Positions 43,969 through 53,640 of a stretch of 64,000 nucleotides of DNA are shown piece after piece (the first letter of the stretch is position 1; every line of letters starts with the position of its first letter). This DNA comes from Pusillimonas sp. MFBS29 (lineage in GTDB: Bacteria; Pseudomonadota; Gammaproteobacteria; Burkholderiales; Burkholderiaceae_B): the NCBI RefSeq assembly GCF_020687695.1, contig NZ_JAJEWL010000004.1, forward strand, positions 62,001 to 126,000, given 5' to 3'. Under the pieces are notes generated by a model, which was given only the letters and a program-made list of their open reading frames with translations, ran no database searches and was not told where the DNA came from. The position numbers were made by a program, and so were the translations under genes.

Positions 43969-44796
43969 ATGAATGCACCCACTACCCGCGACACCATCGT
44001 GAAGTTCAGCAACGTAGCCCTGGGCTACGGCGACTTTACCGTGCTGCAAGACATAGACCTGGAGGTCCGCCAGGGTCAGGTCGTGGCCATGATGGGTGGA
44101 TCGGGGTCAGGCAAGACCACGCTGTTGCGCGCCACCACGGGCCAGATCGCGCCCCAGCGCGGCAACATCCAGGTCTTCGGCAGCAATATTGCACAAGCCA
44201 AGGGCGAGAAGCTGCGGGAATTGCGCCAGCGCATGGGTGTGCTGTTTCAGCAAGGTGCGCTGTTCACCGACCTGAATGTCTTTGAGAACGTGGCCTTCCC
44301 GCTGCGCGAGCACACCCAGGTATCCGAAAGCCAGATCATCGAGCGCGTGCTCGACAAGCTCGATGCCGTGGGCCTGCGGGCGGCGGCGCATCTGAAAATC
44401 TCGGAAATTTCCGGCGGCATGGCCCGCCGCGTTGCACTGGCCCGCGCCGTGGTGCTCGAGCCCGAACTTGTGCTGTACGACGAGCCTTTTGCCGGCCTGG
44501 ACCCGATCTCTTTGGGCATCACCGCTCAGCTTATACGCGACCTGACCGACCGCCTGCAGTGCGCTTCGGTACTGATCACGCACGATGTGGCGGAATCCTT
44601 CGCCATTGCCGACCAGGTCTATATGGTGGGTCAAGGCCGCCTGATCGCCAGTGGCACGCCGGCAGCGCTGTCCGATTCGCAAGATGCCTATGTGCGTCAG
44701 TTTCTCGACGGACAGCCCGACGGTCCCATTGCTTTCCATTACCCCACCACACCTGCGTTCACGAAGTGGCTGGATCAACACGGCAGACGCTCATGA
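43969..44796 (+). CDS. mlaF: Phospholipid ABC transporter ATPase MlaF
   Basis: ATPase of 275 residues for the Mla system, which moves phospholipids between outer and inner membrane. Walker A GGSGSGKTTLLRA, Q-loop VLFQQGALFTDLNVFENVAF, signature ISGGMARRVALARA, Walker B ELVLYDEPFAGLDPIS and H-loop LITHDVAESF are all present. ATG 43969 is chosen over a TTG two codons earlier; AGGA lies 12 bases upstream. The stop overlaps the mlaE start (ATGA). Confidence 0.94.
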   Translation: MNAPTTRDTIVKFSNVALGYGDFTVLQDIDLEVRQGQVVAMMGGSGSGKTTLLRATTGQIAPQRGNIQVFGSNIAQAKGEKLRELRQRMGVLFQQGALFTDLNVFENVAFPLREHTQVSESQIIERVLDKLDAVGLRAAAHLKISEISGGMARRVALARAVVLEPELVLYDEPFAGLDPISLGITAQLIRDLTDRLQCASVLITHDVAESFAIADQVYMVGQGRLIASGTPAALSDSQDAYVRQFLDGQPDGPIAFHYPTTPAFTKWLDQHGRRS

Positions 44797-45581
44797 CATC
44801 GCCTGTTCAACTCATTACGACACTGGGCGCGCGGGTGCGCAACGGTATCAGCGGGCTGGGTGCCTTCATGCGGCTGGCGGGCGCCATCCTGGTGCGCAGC
44901 GACATCGCACTCAAACGTCCGGGGCTGATCTCCCAGCAAATCCATTTCATTGGCAACCATTCCCTGCTGATCATTGCTGTATCCGGCCTGTTTGTGGGCT
45001 TTGTGCTGGGGCTGCAAGGCTATTACACGCTGAACCGCTACGGATCCGAGGAAGCGCTGGGCCTGCTGGTGGCGCTCTCGCTTACGCGCGAACTGGGCCC
45101 AGTGGTTACCGCCCTGCTGTTTGCCGGCAGGGCAGGCACATCGCTGACCGCCGAGATCGGCCTGATGAAGGCGGGCGAGCAAATTGCCGCCATGGAGGTC
45201 ATGGCGGTGGATCCCGTACGCCGGGTACTGGTGCCGCGCTTCTGGGGCGGCGTCATTGCCATGCCGGTTCTGGCCGCCGTATTCTCCATGGTGGGCATCA
45301 TAGGAGGCTGGATAGTAGGCGTACTGCTGATCGGTATAGATCCGGGCGCCTTCTGGTCACAGATGCAAGGCGGCGTCGATGTGTTCAAGGACGTGCTTAA
45401 CGGTGTGGTGAAAAGCGTGGTTTTCGGGGTGGCGGTCACGTTGATCGCACTGCACGCGGGCTGGACGGCCAAGGCCACACCTGAAGGCGTCTCACGCGCT
45501 ACCACACGCACTGTAGTAAGCGGCTCGCTGGTCGTTCTGGGCCTGGATTTCATCCTGACTGCGCTGATGTTCAGCAACTAA
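44793..45581 (+). CDS. mlaE: Phospholipid ABC transporter permease MlaE
   Basis: Permease of 262 residues, start overlapping mlaF by four bases. It has the family N-terminal amphipathic part and helices including SLLIIAVSGLFVGFVLGLQG. The cytoplasmic loop carries RELGPVVTALLFAGRAGTSL and EIGLMKAGEQIAAMEVMAVD with PVRRVLVPRFWGG, the conserved MlaE core. It forms the membrane dimer of the MlaFED complex. Confidence 0.94.
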   Translation: MTSPVQLITTLGARVRNGISGLGAFMRLAGAILVRSDIALKRPGLISQQIHFIGNHSLLIIAVSGLFVGFVLGLQGYYTLNRYGSEEALGLLVALSLTRELGPVVTALLFAGRAGTSLTAEIGLMKAGEQIAAMEVMAVDPVRRVLVPRFWGGVIAMPVLAAVFSMVGIIGGWIVGVLLIGIDPGAFWSQMQGGVDVFKDVLNGVVKSVVFGVAVTLIALHAGWTAKATPEGVSRATTRTVVSGSLVVLGLDFILTALMFSN

Positions 45582-45600
45582 AATAATTTACGGATCAATC

Positions 45601-46110
45601 ATGACACGTGAAAAAACCGATTTCTGGGTGGGCTTGTTTGTACTGCTGGGCGCCATCGCCTTGCTGTTCCTGGCGCTGCGCGCCGGCAACCTGAGCTCGT
45701 TCTCTTTTGCATCCACTTATCAGGTACAGGCCCATTTCGACAATCTTGGCGGGCTCAAGGTACGTGCGCCCGTGAAAAGCAGTGGCGTGGTCGTGGGCCG
45801 TGTGGCCAACGTCGGGTTTGACAACGAACGCTTCCAGGCGGTCGTCACACTGGATCTGGAAGAGAAATACTCGTTTCCCACCGATTCATCAGCATCCATA
45901 CTGACCTCGGGCCTGCTGGGCGAGCAATACATAGGCCTGACGCCGGGCGGCGAAGAAAAGAACCTGGCCCAGGACGGCCAGATCCAGTACACGCAAAGTG
46001 CAGTAGTGCTTGAAGAGCTGATCAGCAAATTCCTGTATAGCTCGGCTGAAAAAGAAGGCGGGCAATCTGCAGCGCCGACCCTGACTCCTCCTGGTGAGTC
46101 GCGGCCCTGA
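45601..46110 (+). CDS. mlaD: MCE-domain lipid-binding protein MlaD
   Basis: Protein of 169 residues: one N-terminal membrane helix (FWVGLFVLLGAIALLFLALR), then the MCE domain (about 38-115) with YQVQAHFDNLGGLKVRAPVK, GVVVGRVANVGFD and LLGEQYIGLTPGGEEK. The C-terminus is short and Pro-rich. MlaD makes the periplasmic hexameric ring through which lipid passes between MlaC and MlaFE. It begins 19 bases after mlaE. Confidence 0.94.
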   Translation: MTREKTDFWVGLFVLLGAIALLFLALRAGNLSSFSFASTYQVQAHFDNLGGLKVRAPVKSSGVVVGRVANVGFDNERFQAVVTLDLEEKYSFPTDSSASILTSGLLGEQYIGLTPGGEEKNLAQDGQIQYTQSAVVLEELISKFLYSSAEKEGGQSAAPTLTPPGESRP

Positions 46111-46169
46111 TCCCCGGGCAGCCGATAACACGCTTACAATCCTGAGACTGCTGTTAACCGTTACGTACT

Positions 46170-47024
46170 ATGACTACTACTTCAGCTTCCCCGAATACCC
46201 TGCGATTCCTGCGGATAGGCAGCCTGCTGGGCGCCACGGCACTGGCTGCCGGCTGTGCCAGCGTACCCAATCCCAATCCCGACGACCCCTGGGAAAGCTA
46301 TAACCGCAGCATGTACGCCTTCAACGATACGGTTGACCGCGCGTTGATCAAACCCATTGCCATCGGCTACGACACGCTCATGCCCGATCCGGCGCAAAAC
46401 TGCGTGCGCAATATTTTCAATAACCTTGGCGATGTCTGGTCTGCCCTGAACAGCTTCCTGCAGGGTCGCGGGCACGATTTCGCCAACACCCTGGGCCGTG
46501 TGCTGTTCAACTCCACCATGGGCCTGGGTGGCTGTATCGACGTGGCTTCCATGAATGGCTCGCGACGCATCCGCAACGACTTCGGCACTACATTGGGCGT
46601 GTGGGGCGTGGGCTCCGGCCCCTATGTTGTATTGCCTTTCCTGGGCCCAAGCACGGTACGCGACGGTACGGCCAGCGTGGGCACCTTTGCTGCCGGCGTA
46701 TCGCCCCTTACCCCTGTCACGCAAATGGACGAAGTCGCAGTGCGCAACAGCATAAGCGCCCTGTACATTATCGATACGCGCGCCGGCCTGCTTGACGCCG
46801 ACAAACTGGTCGACGACATTGCGCTTGACCGCTACAGCTTCATTCGCGATGCCTACCTGCAGCAGCGCAACTCCATGGTCAACAGCCGCCGCGCCGGTCT
46901 GCGCGCACCCGGCGAAGCCGACGACAGCCTGCCCGACTACTCAGACGACGATCTGCCCGACTATTCCGACCCCGAAGACACTGCCAAGGACGCTGCGCCA
47001 GCGGCGGCAGACACACCAAAGTAA
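46170..47024 (+). CDS. mlaA: Outer membrane lipoprotein MlaA (VacJ)
   Basis: Lipoprotein of 284 residues: signal peptide with lipobox LAAGC (Cys29 region), then DPWESYNRSMYAFNDTVDRA, NLGDVWSALNSFLQGRG, LGGCIDVASMNGSRRIRNDF and GPYVVLPFLGPSTVRDG, all typical of VacJ. It forms a channel with a porin that removes phospholipid from the outer leaflet. The acidic tail repeats LPDYSD twice and is not conserved in the family. Its place inside the mla operon, between mlaD and mlaC, is normal for betaproteobacteria. Confidence 0.94.
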   Translation: MTTTSASPNTLRFLRIGSLLGATALAAGCASVPNPNPDDPWESYNRSMYAFNDTVDRALIKPIAIGYDTLMPDPAQNCVRNIFNNLGDVWSALNSFLQGRGHDFANTLGRVLFNSTMGLGGCIDVASMNGSRRIRNDFGTTLGVWGVGSGPYVVLPFLGPSTVRDGTASVGTFAAGVSPLTPVTQMDEVAVRNSISALYIIDTRAGLLDADKLVDDIALDRYSFIRDAYLQQRNSMVNSRRAGLRAPGEADDSLPDYSDDDLPDYSDPEDTAKDAAPAAADTPK

Positions 47025-47082
47025 TCGCGGTGCCGGCCGGTGCCACGCGCCGGCCGGACCCCAACAGCAAGGAGTCCGATTT

Positions 47083-47742
47083 ATGCTGAATCCATCCATC
47101 ATCCACCTGAATTTCCAGGGCGTGCAGCGCATGCTGGCCGCCACTTTGTTCGCGCTGACGGCACTGGCCCTGAGCCTGCCCGCACTGGCCCAAGGCAAGG
47201 TCAACCCCAACGCGGCACCCAACGACTACGTACAGCAAGTGGCCGACAACGCCCTGGAAGCTGTCAAGAAAGACCAGGCGGTGCGCTCGGGCGATCTGAC
47301 CAGCATCCACAAGGCCATCGACCAGTACGTCATGCCTTATGTGAATTTTGAAAAGACCACGCGCCTGGCAGCAGGCCGCTACTGGCGCCAGGCTACCGAC
47401 CAGCAGAAAAAGGATCTGGTCGAGGCCTTCAAGGGCACCCTGGTGCGCACCTATAGCGGCGCACTGTCCAAGGTTGACCAGAACTCATCATTCAAGATGC
47501 AGCCTTTCCGCGGCGACCCATCGGCCGACGACGTCGTGGTGCGCTCCACCATGACCCAGACCAACGGCCCCGAAGTTGCCATAGACTATCGTCTGGAAAA
47601 AACCCCGCAAGGCTGGAAGATCTACGACCTGAATGTCGAAGGCATCTGGCTGATCCAGAACTATCGCAACCAGTTTGCGCAACAGATTTCGCAGAACGGC
47701 ATCGATGGCCTGATCGCCGCCCTGAACCGCAGCGGCAGCTGA
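47083..47742 (+). CDS. mlaC: Periplasmic phospholipid carrier MlaC
   Basis: Protein of 219 residues. The N-terminal part has a somewhat long signal peptide ending LTALALSLPALA-Q. The mature protein has the Tol_Tol_Ttg2 fold, with MPYVNFEKTTRLAAGRYWRQ, ATDQQKKDLVEAFKGTLVRT and WKIYDLNVEGIWLIQNYRNQ. It ferries lipid between MlaA and MlaD. AAGGAG lies eight bases before the start. No mlaB (STAS) gene follows; 104 bases with a terminator separate it from the next ABC gene. Confidence 0.94.
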   Translation: MLNPSIIHLNFQGVQRMLAATLFALTALALSLPALAQGKVNPNAAPNDYVQQVADNALEAVKKDQAVRSGDLTSIHKAIDQYVMPYVNFEKTTRLAAGRYWRQATDQQKKDLVEAFKGTLVRTYSGALSKVDQNSSFKMQPFRGDPSADDVVVRSTMTQTNGPEVAIDYRLEKTPQGWKIYDLNVEGIWLIQNYRNQFAQQISQNGIDGLIAALNRSGS

Positions 47743-47805
47743 TCCGGCAGTATCCGCCGGCGCCCATGCCCATGGCAGCAATATCCGGCGCACCGACTAT
47801 AATGC

Positions 47806-47839
47806 AAAGCTTGGCCTGATTCGGGGCCAAGCTTTTTTT
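47806..47839 (+). terminator. Strong intrinsic terminator after mlaC
   Basis: AAAGCTTGGCC - 8 bases - GGCCAAGCTTT with T7: perfect arms and a T run. It ends the mla operon. A TATAAT at 47798-47803 lies just before it and would start transcripts within the left arm. Confidence 0.85.
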
Positions 47840-47846
47840 GCGTGCC

Positions 47847-48638
47847 ATGTCAGCCCTAGTCCTAGAACACATTTCAAAAACCTATGCACCGCGTAGTCGC
47901 AGCTGGAAAGAACGACTGTCGGGCGCGCCTGCGCCGACAGGCTTTCAGGCGCTCGACGACGTCAGTTTCAGGGTCGAGCATGGCGAATTCTTCGGCCTGC
48001 TCGGCCCAAACGGCGCAGGCAAGACTTCACTGATCTCGATACTGGCCGGCCTGGCCCAGGCCTCGGGCGGCACGGCGCGCGTCTGTGGCTACGATGTGGT
48101 CAGGGATTTTCGTCAGTCGCGCCGCTCGCTGGGCGTCGTGCCGCAAGAGATCGTCTACGACCCCTTCTTCACGGTACGCGAAACGCTGCGCATACAGTCG
48201 GGCTATTTCGGCCTGCGCAACAACGACGACTGGATAGACGAGATACTTGGCAACCTGGGGCTGGCCGACAAGGCGCAAACGAATATGCGTGCGCTGTCGG
48301 GCGGCATGAAGCGCCGTGTGCTGGTGGCGCAGGCCCTGGTGCACCGCCCGCCCGTCATCATTCTTGACGAACCCACCGCCGGGGTCGATGTCGACCTGCG
48401 CCGCACCTTGTGGGAATTCATTGCCCGCCTGAACAAGGAAGGCCACACCATCTTGCTAACCACACATTATCTGGAAGAGGCCGAGGCGCTTTGCGGGCGT
48501 ATTGCCATGCTCAAGCATGGCCGCATGGTGGCACTGGACACCACCCAGGCCTTGCTGGCCCGCGTCGGCGGGGCCGATCTGGAAGAAGCCTTCGTGCGCA
48601 TCATGCACGCCGAGAACAAACAAGAGGCCGTGGCATGA
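47847..48638 (+). CDS. ABC exporter ATPase (YadG/CcmA-like)
   Basis: ATPase of 263 residues: Walker A GPNGAGKTSLISILAGL, Q-loop VPQEIVYDPFFTVRETL, signature LSGGMKRRVLVAQALV, Walker B PVIILDEPTAGVDVDLR and H-loop LLTTHYLEEAEALCGR. This is the drug/polysaccharide exporter class (DrrA/YadG). The ATG at 47847 is not preceded by a good ribosome binding site. It pairs with the permease gene, whose start overlaps its stop. The substrate is unknown; the position beside mla and murA suggests an envelope role only by context. Confidence 0.9.
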   Translation: MSALVLEHISKTYAPRSRSWKERLSGAPAPTGFQALDDVSFRVEHGEFFGLLGPNGAGKTSLISILAGLAQASGGTARVCGYDVVRDFRQSRRSLGVVPQEIVYDPFFTVRETLRIQSGYFGLRNNDDWIDEILGNLGLADKAQTNMRALSGGMKRRVLVAQALVHRPPVIILDEPTAGVDVDLRRTLWEFIARLNKEGHTILLTTHYLEEAEALCGRIAMLKHGRMVALDTTQALLARVGGADLEEAFVRIMHAENKQEAVA

Positions 48639-49429
48639 GTTCAACACCCATCATCAAGCCGCAACAAAACATGGGCTCGGGCTTTCCGACACTGCTGCGC
48701 AAAGAGCTTTCGCGCTTCTGGAAGGTTGCTTTCCAGACCATCGCCGCGCCGGTGCTCACCGCGTTGCTGTATCTGCTGATCTTCGCCCATGTGCTGGAAG
48801 GTCGCGTGCAGGTCTACAACTCGGTTCCCTACACATCGTTCCTGATCCCGGGACTGATGATGATGAGCATGTTGCAAAATTCCTTTGCCAATCCATCGTC
48901 GTCGCTGATACAAAGCCGCATCACCGGCAACCTGGTGTTCATACTGTTGCCGCCGCTTTCGCACCGCGAGATCTTCGGCGCCTACCTGCTGGCATCGATT
49001 GCCCGCGGCCTATGCGTAGGCGCCTGTGTGTGGCTGGTGGCGCTGTTCTTCGTACGCCTGCCCGTTGCCAATATCCTGTGGGTGCTGGTGTTTGCGGTAC
49101 TGTCTTGCGGCATTATGGGCACGCTGGGCCTGATCGCCGGCCTGTGGTCTGAAAAATTTGACCAGCTTGCCGCATTCCAGAACTTCCTGATCCTGCCGGC
49201 CACCTTCCTGTCCGGCGTGTTTTACTCCATACACAGCCTGCCGCCGTTCTGGCAGGCCGTTTCGCACTGGAACCCCGTCTTCTATACGATAGACGGCTTC
49301 CGTTACGGCTTTTTCGCCGTGTCAGACGTCTCGCCGTGGCACAGCCTGGCGGTTGTTACCGCCGTGTTTGCCGTGCTTTGTCTTTTCGCCCTGCGCCTGC
49401 TGGCCAGCGGCTATAAACTTCGGAATTGA
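48635..49429 (+). CDS. ABC-2 type permease (YadH-like)
   Basis: Permease of 264 residues with about six helices (FQTIAAPVLTALLYLLIFAH; VPYTSFLIPGLMMMSMLQNS; IMGTLGLIAGLWSEKF). The ABC-2 signature region is FLILPATFLSGVFYSIHSLP, then WQAVSHWNPVFYTIDGFRYG. It overlaps the ATPase gene by four bases (ATGA) and forms the membrane part of that exporter. Confidence 0.9.
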   Translation: MSSTPIIKPQQNMGSGFPTLLRKELSRFWKVAFQTIAAPVLTALLYLLIFAHVLEGRVQVYNSVPYTSFLIPGLMMMSMLQNSFANPSSSLIQSRITGNLVFILLPPLSHREIFGAYLLASIARGLCVGACVWLVALFFVRLPVANILWVLVFAVLSCGIMGTLGLIAGLWSEKFDQLAAFQNFLILPATFLSGVFYSIHSLPPFWQAVSHWNPVFYTIDGFRYGFFAVSDVSPWHSLAVVTAVFAVLCLFALRLLASGYKLRN

Positions 49430-49434
49430 TCGCC

Positions 49435-49683
49435 ATGATGCCCACCCCTGAACAAGTACGCCAATATATTGCCGACAACCTGGAATGCGAGCAGCTGCAG
49501 GTACAAGGCGATGGCGCCCATTTCGAGGCACTGATCGTAAGCCCGGCCTTTGAAGGCAAACGACTCATCGCCCGCCACCAACTGGTGTATGCTGCGCTGG
49601 GCGAACGCATGAAGGCCGAAATTCATGCCTTGTCCATGCGTACCCTGACGCCCGAAGAATACAAGGCGAACCCGAATGGATAA
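49435..49683 (+). CDS. BolA/IbaG-family protein
   Basis: Protein of 82 residues with the BolA fold: [60 protein letters not shown] and [13 protein letters not shown]. The H in ARHQLVY is the conserved ligand used with monothiol glutaredoxins for Fe-S handling. The neighbours mla and murA are those of IbaG (YrbA) in other proteobacteria. Its end overlaps the murA start by eight bases. Confidence 0.9.
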   Translation: MMPTPEQVRQYIADNLECEQLQVQGDGAHFEALIVSPAFEGKRLIARHQLVYAALGERMKAEIHALSMRTLTPEEYKANPNG

Positions 49684-50938
49684 ACTCCGGATCACCGGTG
49701 GCAATCGCCTTGGCGGCGAGGTCACCATATCAGGCGCCAAGAACGCCGCCCTGCCCATTTTGTGCGCCAGTCTGCTTACGGCAGACACCATCACGCTGCA
49801 CAATGTGCCCGCCCTGAACGATATCGGCACTGCACTCAAGCTGCTCAGGCGGCTGGGGGTGCAGTCAGACCACAGCCAGGACGGCATCGTTCACCTTGAT
49901 GCCTCACACGTAGACAGCCTCGAAGCTCCTTACGAGCTCGTCAAGACCATGCGGGCATCGATACTGGTGCTGGGTCCCTTGCTGACGCGTTTCGGTGAAG
50001 CCAAGGTCAGCCTGCCGGGCGGCTGCGCCATTGGCCAGCGCCCCGTCGACCAGCATATCAAGGGCCTTGAGGCCATGGGTGCCGAGATAAAAATCGAACA
50101 CGGTTTTGTCGTTGCCCGGGCCAAGCGTCTGAAAGGCGCCTCGATACGCACCGATATGGTGACCGTCACCGGTACGGAAAACCTGATGATGGCCGCCGTT
50201 CTTGCCGAAGGCCGCACCACGCTGGAAAACGCGGCGCGAGAACCTGAGATCGTCGATCTGGCCGAACTGCTCATCAAAATGGGAGCCCGCATCCAGGGCC
50301 ACGGCACCGACCGCGTCATCATTGACGGTGTCGATCGCCTGCATGGCGCCACCCATCAGGTGGTGGCCGACCGCATCGAGGCAGGTACCTTCCTGTGCGC
50401 GGTAGGCGCCACGGGCGGTGAAATCATGCTGCGCAAGGCCGCTCCGCACACCATGGGCGCCGTGATCAACAAGCTGGAGGAAGCGGGCCTGACCATAGAA
50501 TGCGGTGACGACTGGATCCGTGCCGCCATGAACCGGCGGCCGCGTGCCACGGGCTTTCGCACACGCGAATACCCGGGCTTTCCCACCGACATGCAGGCGC
50601 AGCTGATGGCGCTTGATACCATTGCCGACGGTACCTCGGTCATAGTCGAGAACATTTTCGAGAATCGCTACATGCACGTACAGGAACTGTGCCGCATGGG
50701 AGCGCAAATCGACATCGACGGGCACACCGCCGTCGTAACCGGCGTTCCGCAGCTGTCTGGTGCCACCGTCATGGCCACCGACCTGCGCGCCTCGGCCAGC
50801 CTGGTCATTGCCGGCCTGGCCGCGTTCGGCGAAACCGTGGTCGAACGCATTTACCACCTGGATCGGGGCTACGAGCGCATGGAAGAGAAGCTGCGCTCGG
50901 TGGGTGCCCGGATTGAACGCCTGAAGGATGCTGCCTGA
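49676..50938 (+). CDS. murA: UDP-N-acetylglucosamine 1-carboxyvinyltransferase
   Basis: First committed enzyme of peptidoglycan synthesis, 420 residues. Seen: [20 protein letters not shown] with [15 protein letters not shown], the catalytic cysteine loop [20 protein letters not shown] (the site of fosfomycin attack), [20 protein letters not shown] and [20 protein letters not shown]. It overlaps ibaG at the 5' end, and its stop overlaps the hisG ATG by one base (TGATG), so envelope and histidine genes are read in one run. Confidence 0.97.
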   Translation: MDKLRITGGNRLGGEVTISGAKNAALPILCASLLTADTITLHNVPALNDIGTALKLLRRLGVQSDHSQDGIVHLDASHVDSLEAPYELVKTMRASILVLGPLLTRFGEAKVSLPGGCAIGQRPVDQHIKGLEAMGAEIKIEHGFVVARAKRLKGASIRTDMVTVTGTENLMMAAVLAEGRTTLENAAREPEIVDLAELLIKMGARIQGHGTDRVIIDGVDRLHGATHQVVADRIEAGTFLCAVGATGGEIMLRKAAPHTMGAVINKLEEAGLTIECGDDWIRAAMNRRPRATGFRTREYPGFPTDMQAQLMALDTIADGTSVIVENIFENRYMHVQELCRMGAQIDIDGHTAVVTGVPQLSGATVMATDLRASASLVIAGLAAFGETVVERIYHLDRGYERMEEKLRSVGARIERLKDAA

Positions 50939-51612
50939 TGAGCCCCGCCAGCCTTGACCGCCCTTTGACGCTTGCCTTGTCCAAAGGCCGCATATTCGAT
51001 GAAACCATGCCTTTGCTGGCCGCGGCCGGCATACAGGTTACCGAGAACCCGGAAACTTCGCGCAAGCTGATCCTGCCCACCAGCAGCCCCAATCTGCAGC
51101 TGATCATCGTGCGTGCCACCGACGTGCCCACCTATGTTCAGTATGGCGCCGCCGATTTCGGTATTGCCGGCAAGGATGTACTGGTCGAGCATGCGGCGGA
51201 GCACCCCGGCGGACTGTACCAGCCCATAGATCTGAATATCGCACGCTGCCGTCTGTGTGTGGCCGTACGCGAGGGCTTTGACTATGAAGCCGCCGTGCAC
51301 CAGGGTTCGCGCCTGCGCATTGCAACCAAGTACGTGAAGGCCGCGCGCGAGCATTTCGCCCGCAAAGGCGTGTATGTAGACATCATCAAGCTGTACGGCT
51401 CGATGGAACTTGCTCCCCTGGTGGGCCTGGCCGACGCCATCGTTGACCTGGTTTCAACGGGTGGGACGCTCAGGGCCAACAACCTAGTCGCGGTTGAAGA
51501 CATTGTCGAAATCTCGTCACGGCTGATCGTGAACCAGGCCTCGCTGAAAACACGCGCCGATGCGTTGCAGCCCCTGATCGATGCCTTTGCGCAGGCCTCC
51601 GCAAACCCATAA
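50938..51612 (+). CDS. hisG: ATP phosphoribosyltransferase, short form
   Basis: First enzyme of histidine synthesis, 224 residues. [20 protein letters not shown] opens the protein; [20 protein letters not shown] and the PRPP loop [18 protein letters not shown] are clear. The C-terminal regulatory ACT-like domain of the long form is missing, so it needs HisZ, which is not in this window. A hairpin and an 88-base gap separate it from hisD. Confidence 0.96.
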   Translation: MSPASLDRPLTLALSKGRIFDETMPLLAAAGIQVTENPETSRKLILPTSSPNLQLIIVRATDVPTYVQYGAADFGIAGKDVLVEHAAEHPGGLYQPIDLNIARCRLCVAVREGFDYEAAVHQGSRLRIATKYVKAAREHFARKGVYVDIIKLYGSMELAPLVGLADAIVDLVSTGGTLRANNLVAVEDIVEISSRLIVNQASLKTRADALQPLIDAFAQASANP

Positions 51613-51619
51613 GCGGCCA

Positions 51620-51652
51620 CGGGGTGCGCCGCCGGCCAAAACCTGCACCCCG
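51620..51652. terminator. Hairpin between hisG and hisD
   Basis: CGGGGTGC - 17 bases - GCACCCCG, with GCCGGC in the loop. No T run follows, so it may act as an mRNA stability or attenuation element rather than a terminator. Confidence 0.4.
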
Positions 51653-51700
51653 TTACGGTATACACTGGCTGGATTGAAATATTGCTTTGCGTTTTGAATC

Positions 51701-53017
51701 ATGTCTTCCATAAATCGACTCAGCACCCGGTCGGAGCAGTTCAGGCAAGCCTTGCGCACATTGTTGGCCTTCGACGCCTCGCAAGACGAATCCATTGAGC
51801 AGGCCACCGCCGACATCCTGAAGAACGTGCGGGCCCGTGGCGATCAGGCGGTACTCGAATACACCCGGCGCTTTGACCGCGTATCGGCTGACACCCTGGC
51901 CGAGCTTGAAATCCCGCGCAGCGCCTGGCTGGCCGCGCTCGATGCCTTGCCAAAAGACCAGCGCCAGGCCCTGGAAGCGGCCGCCGAACGCGTGCGCCGC
52001 TATCACGAGCACCAGCGTGCCGAAAGCTGGACCTACACCGAAGACGACGGCACCGTGCTCGGACAAAAGATCACGCCTCTGGATCGCGTGGGCCTGTACG
52101 TGCCCGGCGGCAAGGCTGCCTACCCTTCATCGGTGCTGATGAATGCGATTCCCGCCAAGGTGGCCGGCGTGCCTGAAGTGATCATGGTCACGCCCACGCC
52201 AGATGGCGTGCACAACCCCATCGTGCTGGCGGCGGCCGCCATCGGAGGCGTGGACCGCGTCTGGGGCATAGGCGGCGCACAGGCTGTGGCGGCACTGGCC
52301 TATGGCACCGATACGCTGGCACCCGTCGACAAGATCGTGGGGCCGGGCAACGCCTATGTGGCAGCCGCCAAGCGCCGCGTATACGGCACCGTGGGCATAG
52401 ACATGATCGCCGGCCCCAGTGAAATTCTTATCATTGCCGATGGCACCACGCCGGTCGACTGGATCGCCATGGATTTGTTCTCACAGGCCGAGCACGATGA
52501 ACTGGCCCAGGCCATACTGCTATGCCCCGACCTGCAGTATCTCGACGAAGTCCAGGCTGCCATAGAGCGCCTGCTTTCGGGCATGCCGCGCGCCGACATC
52601 ATACGCACCAGTCTGGCCAATCGCGGCGCGCTCATTCATGTGGAAAGCATGGAGCAAGCCTGCGAAATCGCCAACGAGATCGCCCCCGAGCACCTCGAGA
52701 TCTCTGCCGGGAATCCCGATCAGTGGGCCAATCTGATCCGCCACGCAGGCGCGATTTTCCTGGGCCGCTACAGCTCCGAATCGCTGGGCGATTACTGCGC
52801 CGGTCCCAACCATGTACTACCCACTTCACGCACTGCCCGCTTTTCTTCACCGCTGGGCGTGTATGATTTCCAGAAGCGCTCCAGTCTGATCCATGTCTCG
52901 CAAAAAGGCGCCCAGGTCCTGGGGCGTGTGGCGGCCACCCTGGCCTACGGCGAAGGGCTGCAGGCCCACGCCGCCAGCGCCGAATACCGCCTGCACTCAA
53001 CCTCTACCGATTCCTGA
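51701..53017 (+). CDS. hisD: Histidinol dehydrogenase
   Basis: Zinc enzyme of 438 residues that oxidises histidinol to histidine, the last two steps. Motifs: [80 protein letters not shown] and the catalytic [20 protein letters not shown]. It is 2 bases from hisB, so coupled to the genes downstream. Confidence 0.97.
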   Translation: MSSINRLSTRSEQFRQALRTLLAFDASQDESIEQATADILKNVRARGDQAVLEYTRRFDRVSADTLAELEIPRSAWLAALDALPKDQRQALEAAAERVRRYHEHQRAESWTYTEDDGTVLGQKITPLDRVGLYVPGGKAAYPSSVLMNAIPAKVAGVPEVIMVTPTPDGVHNPIVLAAAAIGGVDRVWGIGGAQAVAALAYGTDTLAPVDKIVGPGNAYVAAAKRRVYGTVGIDMIAGPSEILIIADGTTPVDWIAMDLFSQAEHDELAQAILLCPDLQYLDEVQAAIERLLSGMPRADIIRTSLANRGALIHVESMEQACEIANEIAPEHLEISAGNPDQWANLIRHAGAIFLGRYSSESLGDYCAGPNHVLPTSRTARFSSPLGVYDFQKRSSLIHVSQKGAQVLGRVAATLAYGEGLQAHAASAEYRLHSTSTDS

Positions 53018-53019
53018 AC

Positions 53020-53607
53020 ATGCGTACTGCCGACATTACCCGAAACACCAACGAAACGCGCGTGCGCGTTTCCATCAACCTCGACGGCACCGGCCGACAG
53101 ACCGTCAATACCGGTGTGCCTTTCCTCGACCACATGCTGGACCAGATCGCACGACATGGCCTGATCGACCTTGACATCCATTGCGATGGCGACACACACA
53201 TCGACGATCACCACACTGTCGAAGACGTAGGCATCACGCTGGGCCAGGCCTTTGCCGCCGCCGTGGGCAGCAAGGCCGGCCTGCGCCGCTACGGCCATTC
53301 CTATGTGCCGCTCGACGAGGCACTGTCGCGCGTGGTCATCGACTTTTCCGGGCGTCCGGGCCTGTATTACCACATCCCCTTCACGCGCTCGCACATCGGC
53401 CAGTTCGATGTAGACCTGGCGCGCGAGTTCTTCCAGGGCTTCGTCAACCATGCCCTGGTAACCCTGCATATCGATAACCTGCGTGGTGAAAACTCGCACC
53501 ATCAGTGCGAAACCGTATTCAAGGCCTTTGGCCGCGCCCTGCGCATGGCGGTCGAACACGATCCCCGCAACGAGGGTGTCGTACCATCAACCAAAGGTGT
53601 GCTGTAA
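53020..53607 (+). CDS. hisB: Imidazoleglycerol-phosphate dehydratase
   Basis: Monofunctional dehydratase of 195 residues (no phosphatase domain). The metal-binding repeats [37 protein letters not shown] and the second copy [19 protein letters not shown] are complete. It lies between hisD and hisH. Confidence 0.97.
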   Translation: MRTADITRNTNETRVRVSINLDGTGRQTVNTGVPFLDHMLDQIARHGLIDLDIHCDGDTHIDDHHTVEDVGITLGQAFAAAVGSKAGLRRYGHSYVPLDEALSRVVIDFSGRPGLYYHIPFTRSHIGQFDVDLAREFFQGFVNHALVTLHIDNLRGENSHHQCETVFKAFGRALRMAVEHDPRNEGVVPSTKGVL

Positions 53608-53640
53608 ACCGCCTGGCTTTTCTCTATTAACGGCTACACC

